From positions 1 through 64,000 of the forward strand of contig DASXVU010000034.1 in assembly GCA_036504055.1 (NCBI GenBank): a DNA stretch of 64,000 nucleotides, written 5' to 3'. A program made the position numbers and the translations under genes. The first letter of the stretch is position 1; every line of letters begins with the position of its first letter. A model generated the notes under the pieces. The model was given only the letters and a program-made list of their open reading frames with translations, was not told the origin of the DNA and made no database searches. This document shows, in pieces, positions 8,571 through 18,345 of the stretch. Source of the DNA: Methanomassiliicoccales archaeon. GTDB lineage: Archaea > Thermoplasmatota > Thermoplasmata > Methanomassiliicoccales > UBA472.

Positions 8571-9356
8571 ATGAAGACTGGGAATATGAACATCACGGGC
8601 AATACTGTCCTGATCACAGGCGGGGCGACCGGAATTGGTCTGGCGCTGGCGGGGGCGTTCATCATCGCAGGAAATGAGGTCATCGTCTGCTCAAGGACCG
8701 AAGAGAACCTCCGAAAGGCCCGGGAAAAGCTCCCAGAGCTGCACATCCACAGGTGCGACCTTTCAAGACCCGATGGGTGTGAGGCTCTGCGCGATTGGGT
8801 CGTATCCAGATATCCCGAAGTGAACATCCTGGTCAACAATGCCGGTATACAAAGGATGATCGATTTCCGAAAGGGGGCGACAGATCTGCTGAGCCACCGC
8901 GCATCCGATGGGATGGACGAGATAGATGTGAACCTGAAGGCCTATGTCTATCTCACCGCCTTCTTGGTCCCTGACCTTATGAAGAAGCCGAAAGCGGCAG
9001 TTGTCAACATCTCATCAGGTCTCGGTTTCATCCCCCTTGCGATAACCCCTGTCTACTCGGCCACGAAAGCTGCTGTTCACTCGTTCAGCGTATCCCTCAG
9101 GCATCAGTTGAGGAACACATCGGTGAAGGTCTTTGAGATAATCCCTCCCATTGTCGATACCGATCTGGACCAAGGCCAGCGCAACGCAAGAGGCCAAACG
9201 AACAGGGGCATTCCGCCCAGTGAGGTGGCTAAGGCCACACTGCAGGCTTTCGGATCCGATGTCTATGAGCTGGCCATCGGGATGGCCCAGGGTCTCAAGG
9301 CCAGTTCTAAGAGTAATTTTGAGGAATATTTCAACAACATGAACAGGGGCTTCTAA
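8571..9356 (+). CDS. Short-chain dehydrogenase/reductase, DltE-like
   Basis: Classical SDR of 261 residues. It has the cofactor loop ITGGATGIGLALA, the NNAG motif (ILVNNAGIQRM), and the catalytic Ser-Tyr-Lys set in VNISSGLGF and YSATKAA. The IQRMIDF segment and the PPIVDTDL block resemble the DltE subgroup, whose exact substrate is uncertain. It probably reduces a small carbonyl compound with NAD(P)H in the cytoplasm. Starts at 8571 or 8586 (MNITGNTVLITGG) are both possible; the second better matches family length. It is divergent from the HhH-GPD gene, with about 80 bases between them. Confidence 0.86.
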   Translation: MKTGNMNITGNTVLITGGATGIGLALAGAFIIAGNEVIVCSRTEENLRKAREKLPELHIHRCDLSRPDGCEALRDWVVSRYPEVNILVNNAGIQRMIDFRKGATDLLSHRASDGMDEIDVNLKAYVYLTAFLVPDLMKKPKAAVVNISSGLGFIPLAITPVYSATKAAVHSFSVSLRHQLRNTSVKVFEIIPPIVDTDLDQGQRNARGQTNRGIPPSEVAKATLQAFGSDVYELAIGMAQGLKASSKSNFEEYFNNMNRGF

Positions 9357-9394
9357 GATCTGCGATGAGCCCGGGCCTGGACCGGTCCACCTCA

Positions 9395-10075
9395 TTATGG
9401 CCGATTGCCATAGCGCATTATCCGGACAGCTTCCTCCTCGTCGATATCATACCAGTTGCGGTAGGCGTCAGCAACGGCGAATGGCATACCCCGTATGTTC
9501 AGGCACACCACCTCATCCACCTCTCTAGCCACCATTTCTACGGACCGGTCCGAACCGGTCGGGACCGCCACTACCACTGATGCCGGATGCGCCTGCTTCA
9601 CCTTACGGACCGCTGCCAGCATGGTATAGCCAGAAGCCAGACCATCATCCACCAGGATCACCACTTTACCTTTAAGATCGGGAAAAGGACGAACACCCCG
9701 AAGGGCCCTCTCCCGCGAGAGCCCTTCCCTCATGGCATCCCCCTTTGCCTTTTCGATCTGCCCGTGGGTCAGTGCCATGTCCGAGACCAGCTCATTGTTC
9801 AGGACCGCGTCCCCATCCATGGACATTGCTCCGAATCCTGCCTCCGGGTTCAAAGGGACGTGCAGCTTTCGCACTATGATGACGTCCATGACCGCACCTA
9901 GACCTTCGGCGATCTCCGCCGCTATGGGTAGACCCCCCGAAGGTATCGCCAGGACCGCTAGGTCCTTACCCCGGTACTTTTCAAGGCGTTTCACCAGCTC
10001 CATCCCCGATTCGGCCCGGTCCCTGAACACGAAACGTTTCTGCCTTAGCTGCATGTCCTCGACGATCAATCCCAT
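9395..10075 (-). CDS. Phosphoribosyltransferase-domain protein
   Basis: The 226-residue protein has a type I phosphoribosyltransferase fold. The PRPP-binding motif is VVILVDDGLASGYTM, with adjacent acidic residues and the small-residue loop. The N-terminal VLAIPSGGLPIAAEIA and VIIVRKLHVPLNPEAGFGA are the usual first loop and flexible hood. This branch (often annotated as 'predicted phosphoribosyltransferase') is distinct from purine or pyrimidine salvage enzymes, and its substrate is not established. It is convergent with the SDR gene. ATG codons at residues 1 and 8 are both reasonable starts. Confidence 0.85.
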   Translation of the reverse strand: MGLIVEDMQLRQKRFVFRDRAESGMELVKRLEKYRGKDLAVLAIPSGGLPIAAEIAEGLGAVMDVIIVRKLHVPLNPEAGFGAMSMDGDAVLNNELVSDMALTHGQIEKAKGDAMREGLSRERALRGVRPFPDLKGKVVILVDDGLASGYTMLAAVRKVKQAHPASVVVAVPTGSDRSVEMVAREVDEVVCLNIRGMPFAVADAYRNWYDIDEEEAVRIMRYGNRP

Positions 10076-10130
10076 AATACCACCACAGAAATTTGAGTCA
10101 CCATTGAGGGCACGATGTCTTGTATAGCGG

Positions 10131-11528
10131 TCACCAGAGCAATATCCCCCAGTACCTTAGCGCAAAGAACAGGCCCATGACGATCACCGCGCCGGCGAAC
10201 CCAGCCTTTATCATGAAGGCGTTGCTGGTGAAGCCTTTCGTCAGGCGGTTCCTGACCTCACCGGAGACAGCGCAGGATGGAATGACCACAAAACCATGTG
10301 CCAGTCCGAAGGCGAACAAAAGCAATCCGCTCTGAAGGGCCGGCACCCCAAGTGCGAAGATGAGAAGGATCATCGGGAATACCAATGAAAGGGCACAGGG
10401 CGCCCAACCGATGGAGAACAGGATCCCGAGGAAGAATCCGGCCATCGGTCTTGACCGTCCCTTGAAATGAGTGAGCAGATGTTTGCCGCTGCTCCTAATT
10501 CCTCCTTCGGGAACGTTACCGCAGGAAGGTCCTTCTCCCTGCCGGTTCCTGGCCCCAAATATCAGCCCCCCCAGAGGCCAGACACTGTTGGCTCCCAGGA
10601 TGATCAGCACTGCTCCGGCCAGAAGATAGAACAGCGGAGAGAACACCAAGAACCCGCTCAGATAACCGATCGTCAACCCGATAAGCAGGAACACCACCGA
10701 CATGCCGAGAGTAAAGGCCACCCCTGTTCCGATGTTCTGCATCAGCTCTTTCTTGGAGCTTACCTCGGACGGCCTCCTTCCGCTGGCGGAGCCTATGTAC
10801 ATCATCATTGTGAATAGCAGCGCCAGAGAACACGGCGAGAAGGATGTGATGATCCCCAGGCCGACCACGCTTGTAAGACCGAGGGCGGTCTGTGAAGTGG
10901 TTCCCAACATGGTGTCCCCCATCTTTCCAGATGCGATGGCTTCCGATACCGACATCAGCCCGTCGGCGGTCTGAACCCCATCCATCACACCTCTCCCCAC
11001 GACATAGATATGAAAGGCGGCAGCGACGTTCTGGTGTCCATCGATGATGAGCACCGATGGATCGGAAAAGGCCCCGTTCACCTGCCAATATTCCAGATAA
11101 TCCTTGCCGATCGGGTAGGGCTCGAATTCCTCGACCCATCGCCATTTGACATCGATACCGTAATCCTTTTGCGCGATCTCCCATCCCGGTTCTGAGCTGG
11201 GAACCTTCCGCAGGTTCAAGGTGACCACAACGATGTTGGGATCGCCCTTGTCGGCCAGCCTCTTGATCTCATTCAATTGGCCCGCAATGGATCTCTCGCA
11301 CTCCAAACAAAGCGGGTTCTCCAGCTGGGTGATATGCAATATTACGATCTTGTTCCTGAAATCGAAAAGCGAGAAGTTCTGACCGTTCCGGTCCATGGCG
11401 ATAAAATCAGACGCTGGCTTGATCTTCTCTGTAGGTTGTGTCTGGATCCCGAAGGTGAGGAACATCATCGCAAGGGCAAGCATGAAGATGACAACGATCA
11501 CGACAGCCCCTTTGATTCGAGATCTCAT
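10131..11528 (-). CDS. ccdA: Thioredoxin-like/CcdA fusion membrane protein
   Basis: A 465-residue membrane protein that should carry reducing equivalents across the membrane to extracytoplasmic thiols. Residues 1-30 are a membrane anchor; residues about 35-200 are a TlpA/peroxiredoxin-like domain with a C-x2-C pair in PLCLECERS. The rest is a CcdA/DsbD-beta domain whose two redox cysteines sit in the standard positions, FSPCSLALL in one helix and GWAPCALS in the second repeat. A strong AGGAGG lies just before the ATG. It follows a second thioredoxin-like gene by seven bases. Context suggests supply of reductant for the cytochrome c maturation system at 49-56 kb. Confidence 0.87.
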   Translation of the reverse strand: MRSRIKGAVVIVVIFMLALAMMFLTFGIQTQPTEKIKPASDFIAMDRNGQNFSLFDFRNKIVILHITQLENPLCLECERSIAGQLNEIKRLADKGDPNIVVVTLNLRKVPSSEPGWEIAQKDYGIDVKWRWVEEFEPYPIGKDYLEYWQVNGAFSDPSVLIIDGHQNVAAAFHIYVVGRGVMDGVQTADGLMSVSEAIASGKMGDTMLGTTSQTALGLTSVVGLGIITSFSPCSLALLFTMMMYIGSASGRRPSEVSSKKELMQNIGTGVAFTLGMSVVFLLIGLTIGYLSGFLVFSPLFYLLAGAVLIILGANSVWPLGGLIFGARNRQGEGPSCGNVPEGGIRSSGKHLLTHFKGRSRPMAGFFLGILFSIGWAPCALSLVFPMILLIFALGVPALQSGLLLFAFGLAHGFVVIPSCAVSGEVRNRLTKGFTSNAFMIKAGFAGAVIVMGLFFALRYWGILLW

Positions 11529-11535
11529 GTTCCTC

Positions 11536-12186
11536 CTAGCTGCCGATCGAATGGTGTGCGATGGCGTCGTTGATCCAACTGTTGAGCAGGGTCAGGCTGA
11601 CGATCCCCTCCCAGCTATGCCAGACCACAGTCGTGTTGCCATCGTCGCTTCGGATCTGGTTTATCACGACGACCAGCGGGACCAGGTGCGAACCCCCAGA
11701 TGGGTCGTACACGCTAAGCGCCTCGTTCAATGCCGCATCATCCCTTCCCCCCAGTAGGTCAAAATAGGTGAGATTGCCCTCATGCGATCCGTTCACCTCG
11801 ACGCAGATGGGCTCCTGAACGGCGCATGCCATGCAACCCTCGATATGGGCGAAGATCATCACCGGGCCATTATCCAAAGCGGAGATCACCCAGGATGGAT
11901 GTGGCATGGTCGAGTTCAGGGAAACCCCTATCGATGGATTTGAGACCCAGAAATCGTTAGCCCCTGATCCGGTCTGACGGTCTGTGAATGTGGCTGGATC
12001 CTGGACCGGGGAGCCGCTCAGGATGGTGAATGAGATCAGGCAGACCACGATCAAGGATGAGACCACAAGCAATGAAATGGTCCTGTTGCCGCGTCCGGAA
12101 AGGCTCCGGCAGGATTGACATCTCATAGCCCTTGGTGCTATCGATGTCCCGCACTTCCTGCATTTTTGTTCAAGGTCCGTGGTCAT
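11536..12186 (-). CDS. Zinc-ribbon, membrane-anchored thioredoxin-like protein
   Basis: 216 residues with an unusual layout. Residues 9-26 form a cytoplasmic zinc ribbon (CRKCG, then CQSC). Residues about 38-58 are one membrane helix. The outside part is a thioredoxin-like domain with a redox pair in GCMACAVQEP and a strand-rich remainder (VPLVVVINQI). Gene order (this gene, seven-base gap, then the thioredoxin-CcdA fusion) argues that it is a thiol-disulfide partner of the CcdA channel, in the place of CcmG/ResA. The family was recognised only from the CxxC context and fold pattern, so the exact role is inferred. Confidence 0.7.
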   Translation of the reverse strand: MTTDLEQKCRKCGTSIAPRAMRCQSCRSLSGRGNRTISLLVVSSLIVVCLISFTILSGSPVQDPATFTDRQTGSGANDFWVSNPSIGVSLNSTMPHPSWVISALDNGPVMIFAHIEGCMACAVQEPICVEVNGSHEGNLTYFDLLGGRDDAALNEALSVYDPSGGSHLVPLVVVINQIRSDDGNTTVVWHSWEGIVSLTLLNSWINDAIAHHSIGS

Positions 12187-12489
12187 GGCGTCGCTCCCCC
12201 CGTCCGTCGCCGTTGACGATCGGTGTGGTGAAGGCTTGAATGGTTGTTCCTATATCAAAGACACTAGCTCGGATAGCTTACGGTAACGAATACAATGACG
12301 TTCGTTATGATAATTTTGTGGAAGATTGTACATTGAGGCGCCTCATGCCGAAGCCGGTCATCCGCAACCGATATTAACCAGGGGCTCACACCAATATTAC
12401 GGCGATCATCTGGCTGAAAGAACCCGAGAGAACCTGAGCAAGTGCTGCGGTTCCGGTGAACGCTGATGATGTTTGCCTGAGGGATCCTG
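12187..12489. other. Gene-free stretch of 303 bases
   Basis: Divergent intergenic space between the thioredoxin-like gene and the DUF2769 gene. I find no convincing open frame, tRNA or riboswitch. AT-rich elements near 12270-12330 and 12370-12400 (for example CAATATTACG) could serve as promoter parts. A cluster of CTGA/TGATGA words at 12440-12485 superficially resembles box C/D RNA, but the spacing is wrong (see rejected list). Confidence 0.4.
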
Positions 12490-12780
12490 ATGGACGCGTT
12501 CGAAGAATCGATGGCCGCTTGGGGCAGAATGAGCGATGAAGACAAGAAAAAGCTGGAGGGTCAGAACAGGGACCTATGCAATTGCCCAACCTGTCCCACG
12601 TATGCCGATTGCGCCAAAAAGAAAAAGGAGCTGGTGTTCTGCTTCGGGGGGAAAAGCAGCTGCATCACCACTTCAAAGGGATGCCACTGTCCCGGATGCC
12701 GGGTCAAAGCAAACTTTGGATTGACGAACATCTATTACTGCCTGAACGGCACGGAGATGGATATAAGGAAAGGAGACTAA
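12490..12780 (+). CDS. DUF2769 cysteine-rich protein
   Basis: The 96-residue protein has ten cysteines in the DUF2769 arrangement: CNCPTCPTYADC, then LVFCFGGKSSC, then GCHCPGCRVK and a final YYCL. It should bind one or more zinc ions or an iron-sulfur cluster. The family is common in methanogens and related archaea, and its function is not known. The protein is soluble, with no signal peptide. It stands alone, with a 303-base gene-free space upstream, and converges on the DHA2 efflux gene. Confidence 0.82.
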   Translation: MDAFEESMAAWGRMSDEDKKKLEGQNRDLCNCPTCPTYADCAKKKKELVFCFGGKSSCITTSKGCHCPGCRVKANFGLTNIYYCLNGTEMDIRKGD

Positions 12781-12860
12781 GCCACAGATCTCCGGCCTGG
12801 AGGATGCCAGGCTTCTGGGTCTGCGGTTTAGGAAGTTGAAGGTGTTTTTCTCCAGAGACA

Positions 12861-14552
<1,692 letters not shown>

Positions 14553-15209
14553 TTACTTTCCGCAGCAGGCTTCATTGCGGTGGTTCTGCTTTTCTCTCAG
14601 GAACTCCAGGAATGTGCCTTCCTTGGCACCTAACAAGCGCTCGGCCAGGAAAGATACCACCTTTACGTTGTGCTCCTTGTCCTCGCAATAATCGGCACCG
14701 CTCTCGCTGTGGTCGATCACGCTCTTCAACGCGAACAATCCCGTGGCCGTCTCCCGGGGATAGGGAGTGTTGAAGACCCCCTCATCCACCCCCTGACGAA
14801 TGATCGATTCCAAGGCTGGGACCAGGAACTTCATGGTACGGGCCTGGAACTGCAAGTGCAACGCCTGGTTACGCTCTTCGTGGAAATATTGCATTAGCTT
14901 TCCCCCGCGAACCTTGATTACGTCTGCCGGTGGGGTCATGGCGTTCAAACGCTCCATCGCCGTCAATCCCTTACGGTTGACAGCCTCCACCACGATCTGT
15001 TCCATCTCCGCCAATATCCGGTCGACTATCGCTGACAGCAGCTCCTCTCTGGACTTGAAATAGTAATAGAACAACCCTTTGGCAACCCCAACTCTCTGGA
15101 CGATATCGTCTATGGATGTGTTTTCGAACCCTTTTTCGTTGAACAGCGCCTCGGCGGCGTTGATGAACTCCAGGCGTCTATCGGAGGCGGCTTTAGTAGA
15201 GCGAGGCAT
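14553..15209 (-). CDS. TetR/AcrR-family transcriptional repressor
   Basis: 218 residues. The N-terminal DNA-binding domain is clear: RRLEFINAAEALFNEKGFENTSIDDIVQRVGVAKGLFYYYFKSREELL is a textbook TetR helix-turn-helix. The remaining helices form the ligand-binding and dimerisation core. It ends in an ACCGK tail with paired cysteines, which is not standard and could sense thiol state, though that is only a guess. Translation starts at ATG 15207-15209, nine bases from a perfect palindrome. The efflux pump gene follows in the same operon. It is likely an autorepressor. Confidence 0.92.
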   Translation of the reverse strand: MPRSTKAASDRRLEFINAAEALFNEKGFENTSIDDIVQRVGVAKGLFYYYFKSREELLSAIVDRILAEMEQIVVEAVNRKGLTAMERLNAMTPPADVIKVRGGKLMQYFHEERNQALHLQFQARTMKFLVPALESIIRQGVDEGVFNTPYPRETATGLFALKSVIDHSESGADYCEDKEHNVKVVSFLAERLLGAKEGTFLEFLREKQNHRNEACCGK

Positions 15210-15217
15210 CGTATTAC

Positions 15218-15236
15218 CTGACTGACCGTCAGTCAG
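15218..15236. promoter_or_regulatory. TetR operator (perfect palindrome)
   Basis: CTGACTGAC-C-GTCAGTCAG, nine-base arms about one central base, nine bases upstream of the tetR start codon. It overlaps the start site predicted from the upstream TATA box, so binding would block initiation. Sequence and position fit classic TetR-family operators of the TGACnGTCA kind. Confidence 0.8.
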
Positions 15237-15250
15237 TAAACAAAGTTATG

Positions 15251-15258
15251 TATATATT
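15251..15258 (-). promoter_or_regulatory. TATA box of the tetR-efflux operon
   Basis: An AT-only run (AAATATATA on the minus strand) centred about 26 bases before position 15229, which lies inside the operator. Archaeal TATA boxes are centred about 26-27 bases before the start site, so the predicted transcript begins within the operator, with a leader of about 20 bases. Confidence 0.5.
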
Positions 15259-15407
15259 TGTTTCGAGGCCGAACCAATGATCGAGACGGAAATGATGTCG
15301 GGATCGATCGACCAGTTGACCATTTTACATGTCCCGGTGAGATGGTTTATAATTTATTGAAAAGGATGGGTCGGGAGGGGGTTGCCCTCCATCGGTTTGG
15401 TAAAGCC

Positions 15408-15956
15408 TTACAACAGTAGGCCGGCGGCCTTCAGCTCTTCGGTAATCTTGTCGACCGCCGCTTCCACGTCCTGCGGCTTCCGTGCACCGGTACATACCAG
15501 TTTGCCTGAGCCGAACAGCAACAGCACTACCTTTGGCTCGTCCAGACGGTAGACCAGGCCGGGGAACTGCTCCGGTTCGTACTCCACGCGCTCCAGACCA
15601 AGGGTGATGGCTATGACGTTCAGGTTGATCTTCTGCCCTAGGTCGGACGAAGCAACTATGTTCTGGACCTCGATCTTCGGCTCGCTGTCCAAGTTGATCC
15701 CCGCCTTGCGGATCTGGGTCGTCACTTTGTCGATGGCCAGCTTTACCTGGTCCAGGCTCTTAGCCCCAGTGCATACGACCTTTCCACTGCGGAACAGCAG
15801 TGTCGCTGTCTTTGGTTCTTTCAAACGGTATATGAGACCGGGGAACTGCTCCGGTTCATAGTCCGCACCATCCAATGAGACCGCCAACGCTTGCAGGTCC
15901 AACTCGGTTCCGAGCGAGGCGGAGGCTACCACATTCTCTATCTTGTATTTGGAAAT
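15408..15956 (-). CDS. tbp: TATA-box-binding protein, probable ATT start
   Basis: General transcription factor that binds archaeal promoters. The saddle is made of two homologous halves, each with EPEQFPGL(I/V)YRL and a (V)VCTGA(K/R) strand. From the first canonical start (GTG 15930-15932) there are 174 residues, but this omits the first conserved strand. In-frame codons upstream give ISKYKIENVVAS, matching the normal TBP N-terminus, and run back to a TAG with no ATG, GTG or TTG. The codon ATT at 15954-15956 is the best candidate and lies at the predicted transcription start, about 26 bases from a TATA box. ATT initiation is inference; a sequence error is the alternative. Confidence 0.92.
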   Translation of the reverse strand: MSKYKIENVVASASLGTELDLQALAVSLDGADYEPEQFPGLIYRLKEPKTATLLFRSGKVVCTGAKSLDQVKLAIDKVTTQIRKAGINLDSEPKIEVQNIVASSDLGQKINLNVIAITLGLERVEYEPEQFPGLVYRLDEPKVVLLLFGSGKLVCTGARKPQDVEAAVDKITEELKAAGLLL

Positions 15957-15976
15957 AGGAACACCTGACCAAGCCT

Positions 15977-15996
15977 AGTATATAACCTATATATAC
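15977..15996 (-). promoter_or_regulatory. Two TATA-like elements upstream of tbp
   Basis: Two AT-rich boxes lie in tandem: TTATATAC (centre near 15981) and GTATATATA (centre near 15992). With the usual 26-base spacing they predict starts near 15955 and 15966. The first coincides with the proposed ATT start codon, implying a leaderless message. A TBP gene with its own strong TATA element would allow self-regulation. Confidence 0.55.
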
Positions 15997-16022
15997 TAAC
16001 TTTTGCCCGCTAAAATCGCTTT

Positions 16023-16037
16023 ATTAACAGCGTTAAT
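16023..16037. promoter_or_regulatory. Inverted repeat between tbp and the GyrI-like gene
   Basis: ATTAAC-AGC-GTTAAT: perfect six-base arms with a three-base spacer, just upstream of the tbp TATA elements and about 113 bases upstream of the GyrI-like start. It could be a regulator site for tbp or for the divergent gene. No regulator can be named. Confidence 0.35.
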
Positions 16038-16149
16038 CCACATTAGGCGATGATTTTGCTCATTTTGTATGAAAACGGTGTTGCCTAGGCCCTTTGTTTC
16101 AATATACCGTCGAGAAACTACTTGTATGACTCTTTTTCATGTTTTCCTC

Positions 16150-16611
16150 ATGTCCTCAGAAATAAAGATAGTAGAGCAGACACCCGTTCCTATGCTTTCG
16201 ATGAGAGAGAAGATCCAAAACACCGCGATCAAATCCAAGATGGGTGAGATGTTCGGACAACTCTGGATGTACATGGAGAAGAACAAGATCCAGGTCGCCG
16301 GCCCACCGTTTGCCGTCTATCATGATTATGACCAACAGACCTGTGACATGGAATGCGGATTCCCTACGGTGAAGCCGGAGAAGGGAGAGGCCGACATCCT
16401 ATCCTCATCCGTCCCTGGCGGTAAATGCGTGATGGCCACCCATGTCGGGCCCTACGAGAAGATCATGGACACCTACCAGATCATCCAGGAATTCATGCAC
16501 AAAGAGGGGCTCAAACCGAAGAAGGTCATGTGGGAGAGATATATCAACGACCCGGCGACGGTGAAGGACCAGAATGAGCTGGTAACCGAGATCTACTGGC
16601 CGATCGATTGA
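16150..16611 (+). CDS. GyrI-like/SOUL-type small-molecule-binding protein
   Basis: The 153-residue product fits the GyrI-like (AraC effector-binding) domain: IKIVEQTPVPMLSMREK opening strand, GQLWMYMEKNKIQVAGPPFAVYHDYD central part, the MECGFPTV segment, GKCVMATHVGPYEKIMDTYQIIQEF, and the closing ELVTEIYWPID. These freestanding domains bind hydrophobic cations and similar ligands and often accompany drug-response genes. The frame opens at 16069, but the ATG 16150 gives the correct domain edge. A likely TATA box (AATATACC near 16101) precedes it. Confidence 0.85.
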   Translation: MSSEIKIVEQTPVPMLSMREKIQNTAIKSKMGEMFGQLWMYMEKNKIQVAGPPFAVYHDYDQQTCDMECGFPTVKPEKGEADILSSSVPGGKCVMATHVGPYEKIMDTYQIIQEFMHKEGLKPKKVMWERYINDPATVKDQNELVTEIYWPID

Positions 16612-16703
16612 ATGAAGGGATTCGCAAATATCGGATGAGTCAATAAATGGATGGGATCGATCCTGGAAACACGGCAGTCGCAATAAGAGTATGATCCGTC
16701 CGA

Positions 16704-17819
16704 TCATCCGAAGACCGCATGGAATACCTGTGACCGGCGTAGAACATCGCATAAACAGTAGGTGATGATGATGGCAAGAACAACTGCACTAACAAATTTC
16801 AAGATGATCGGCAGATCGATGTTGACGAGCAGCAGCGTGATCACCACCAGGATCGGGGCATGGAGGAAATAGACTGCAAAGGCATTCTCAGAAAGAAATC
16901 TTGTGCTTCTGCTCTGAAAGTTCATTCGGTTCTTATACCAGACCAACAGCGAAACGGATGCAGCCACGCAAAACGTCTGCTCCCAGATCGCCAGTGCCAG
17001 TGCCTGCCAATTCAGCCCTCCCATGAAGGAGGTGTAGTCGCTGTCCATCATCCCGCTGGAAAAGACAAGGACGGGCCATGCCAATATGGCGAGCACAATG
17101 GTCAGGTATTTCCATATCTTGCCCGCTCTCATCGGAAGGTCATCAAGCCATCCATTTTGCTTGGACATGATGCCCAGAGCGAACAGGATGACATACTGGA
17201 AGAAGAATGGTACCTGCATTATCCAAACATTGGACCCAATGGGATATACTATCCTGACCATGAAAGAACCGACAGCCATCATCAGGCCCAACGCGAGCAA
17301 TTCGCGATTACCATAAGTTCTTTTCTGGAGAATAGGTAGATGTTTTCTCACTCCAACATAAACCAAAGTGAAAATCAGCAACACAATGGCGAACCAGAGT
17401 GGTCCGGGCTGATACCGCTCCGGGTCAACCAAGTATGCCAGGTAATAATCGAAGAACGAAGTGCCGTAATAATTTAGAAAATAGACAATCCCCGGCCCTA
17501 TCATGATAATGAAAAGGATCACGGGTATTCCCAGCCGCTTCAGCCTCTCGGCGACAAACCGGCTCTTTCCCTTTCTTTCCAATGATGACGGAATGAAATA
17601 CCCGGCCAGAAAGAACATCAGTCCCATGAAGAAGGTCTGAGAAACGGTGGGGATCCAGGTGAGGATCATTCCGGTCGCAGCATCGGTGGAAGCTCTATCG
17701 TAATAGAACCAGCCACCCACCGGCCCATAGGTCGCCGAAGCATGAACAACAATGACCAGAATGATCAATGTCCATCGAAGGTTGTCTATGTAGTGGAGAC
17801 GACCGGTGCTCGGGTTCAT
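16704..17819 (-). CDS. Acyltransferase-3 family membrane protein
   Basis: 371 residues, about ten membrane helices. The N-terminal RLHYIDNLRWTLIILVIVVHA carries the family's catalytic-type His after the first helix, followed by YGPVGGWFYYDR and the FFMGLMFFLAGYFIPSSLERKG segment. Members acylate surface glycans or lipids, or are of unknown role. Nothing adjacent indicates the acceptor. It is convergent with the GyrI-like gene and stands alone. Confidence 0.83.
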   Translation of the reverse strand: MNPSTGRLHYIDNLRWTLIILVIVVHASATYGPVGGWFYYDRASTDAATGMILTWIPTVSQTFFMGLMFFLAGYFIPSSLERKGKSRFVAERLKRLGIPVILFIIMIGPGIVYFLNYYGTSFFDYYLAYLVDPERYQPGPLWFAIVLLIFTLVYVGVRKHLPILQKRTYGNRELLALGLMMAVGSFMVRIVYPIGSNVWIMQVPFFFQYVILFALGIMSKQNGWLDDLPMRAGKIWKYLTIVLAILAWPVLVFSSGMMDSDYTSFMGGLNWQALALAIWEQTFCVAASVSLLVWYKNRMNFQSRSTRFLSENAFAVYFLHAPILVVITLLLVNIDLPIILKFVSAVVLAIIITYCLCDVLRRSQVFHAVFG

Positions 17820-17900
17820 CTGGGAAAATTAAGTGGTCCTGATGCTGAATAAACCCTTCCTTTGAAGGATTCTACATACGGCGATAGCATCATCCGATGA

Positions 17901-18233
17901 CTACAAGATCGGCCCAGTGAGAGTTGGTAGGAACAGTCCGATGATGGATTGCAGGACCCATATGAGCAGTGCGATGACCGTTGCCTTTACCCACCCTATT
18001 TTGTAGAGCGCCTTTAACGCCAACAGCCAGAATATGCCGCCGACGATCGCCGGGATCAGACCGTTCCCCAGCCACCAAAAGGCAAATGCATAGACAAGCC
18101 ACCCCACCACCGCGGCCAACATGGCCCGGCCTATGCTTTCACGCTCCCCCATCATCCTGGTGACGGCATAGATGATGATAGTTGAGACAAGGAACGCGAC
18201 CAGCAGGACCACGATATTAGATGTATCGACCAT
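17901..18233 (-). CDS. Small four-helix membrane protein of unknown function
   Basis: 110 residues, about four predicted membrane helices: residues 7-25, 37-55, 58-75 and 83-105. Charged residues are limited to the loop MMGERESIG and the LKALYKIGWVK segment. I recognise no family. The sequence has no signal peptide beyond the first helix. It lies on the opposite strand from ku; the divergent space of about 110 bases probably holds both promoters. Confidence 0.6.
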   Translation of the reverse strand: MVDTSNIVVLLVAFLVSTIIIYAVTRMMGERESIGRAMLAAVVGWLVYAFAFWWLGNGLIPAIVGGIFWLLALKALYKIGWVKATVIALLIWVLQSIIGLFLPTLTGPIL

Positions 18234-18345
18234 AACACCCCCATCCTCAGATGAATGTATATTAAATCATGCCTCGCTCTTCGATACAGAAGGGTCGTCC
18301 AAATCTTTTTCCACTCATCGCACCAATTGCATCTCCAGTGGTTAC

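Noticed and set aside
12420-12489. Possible box C/D guide RNA (CTGA, CTGA, TGATGA, CTGA) upstream of the DUF2769 gene
   Set aside because: The space between TGATGA and the last CTGA is only about seven bases, too short for a guide, and no matching C box or terminal stem is found.
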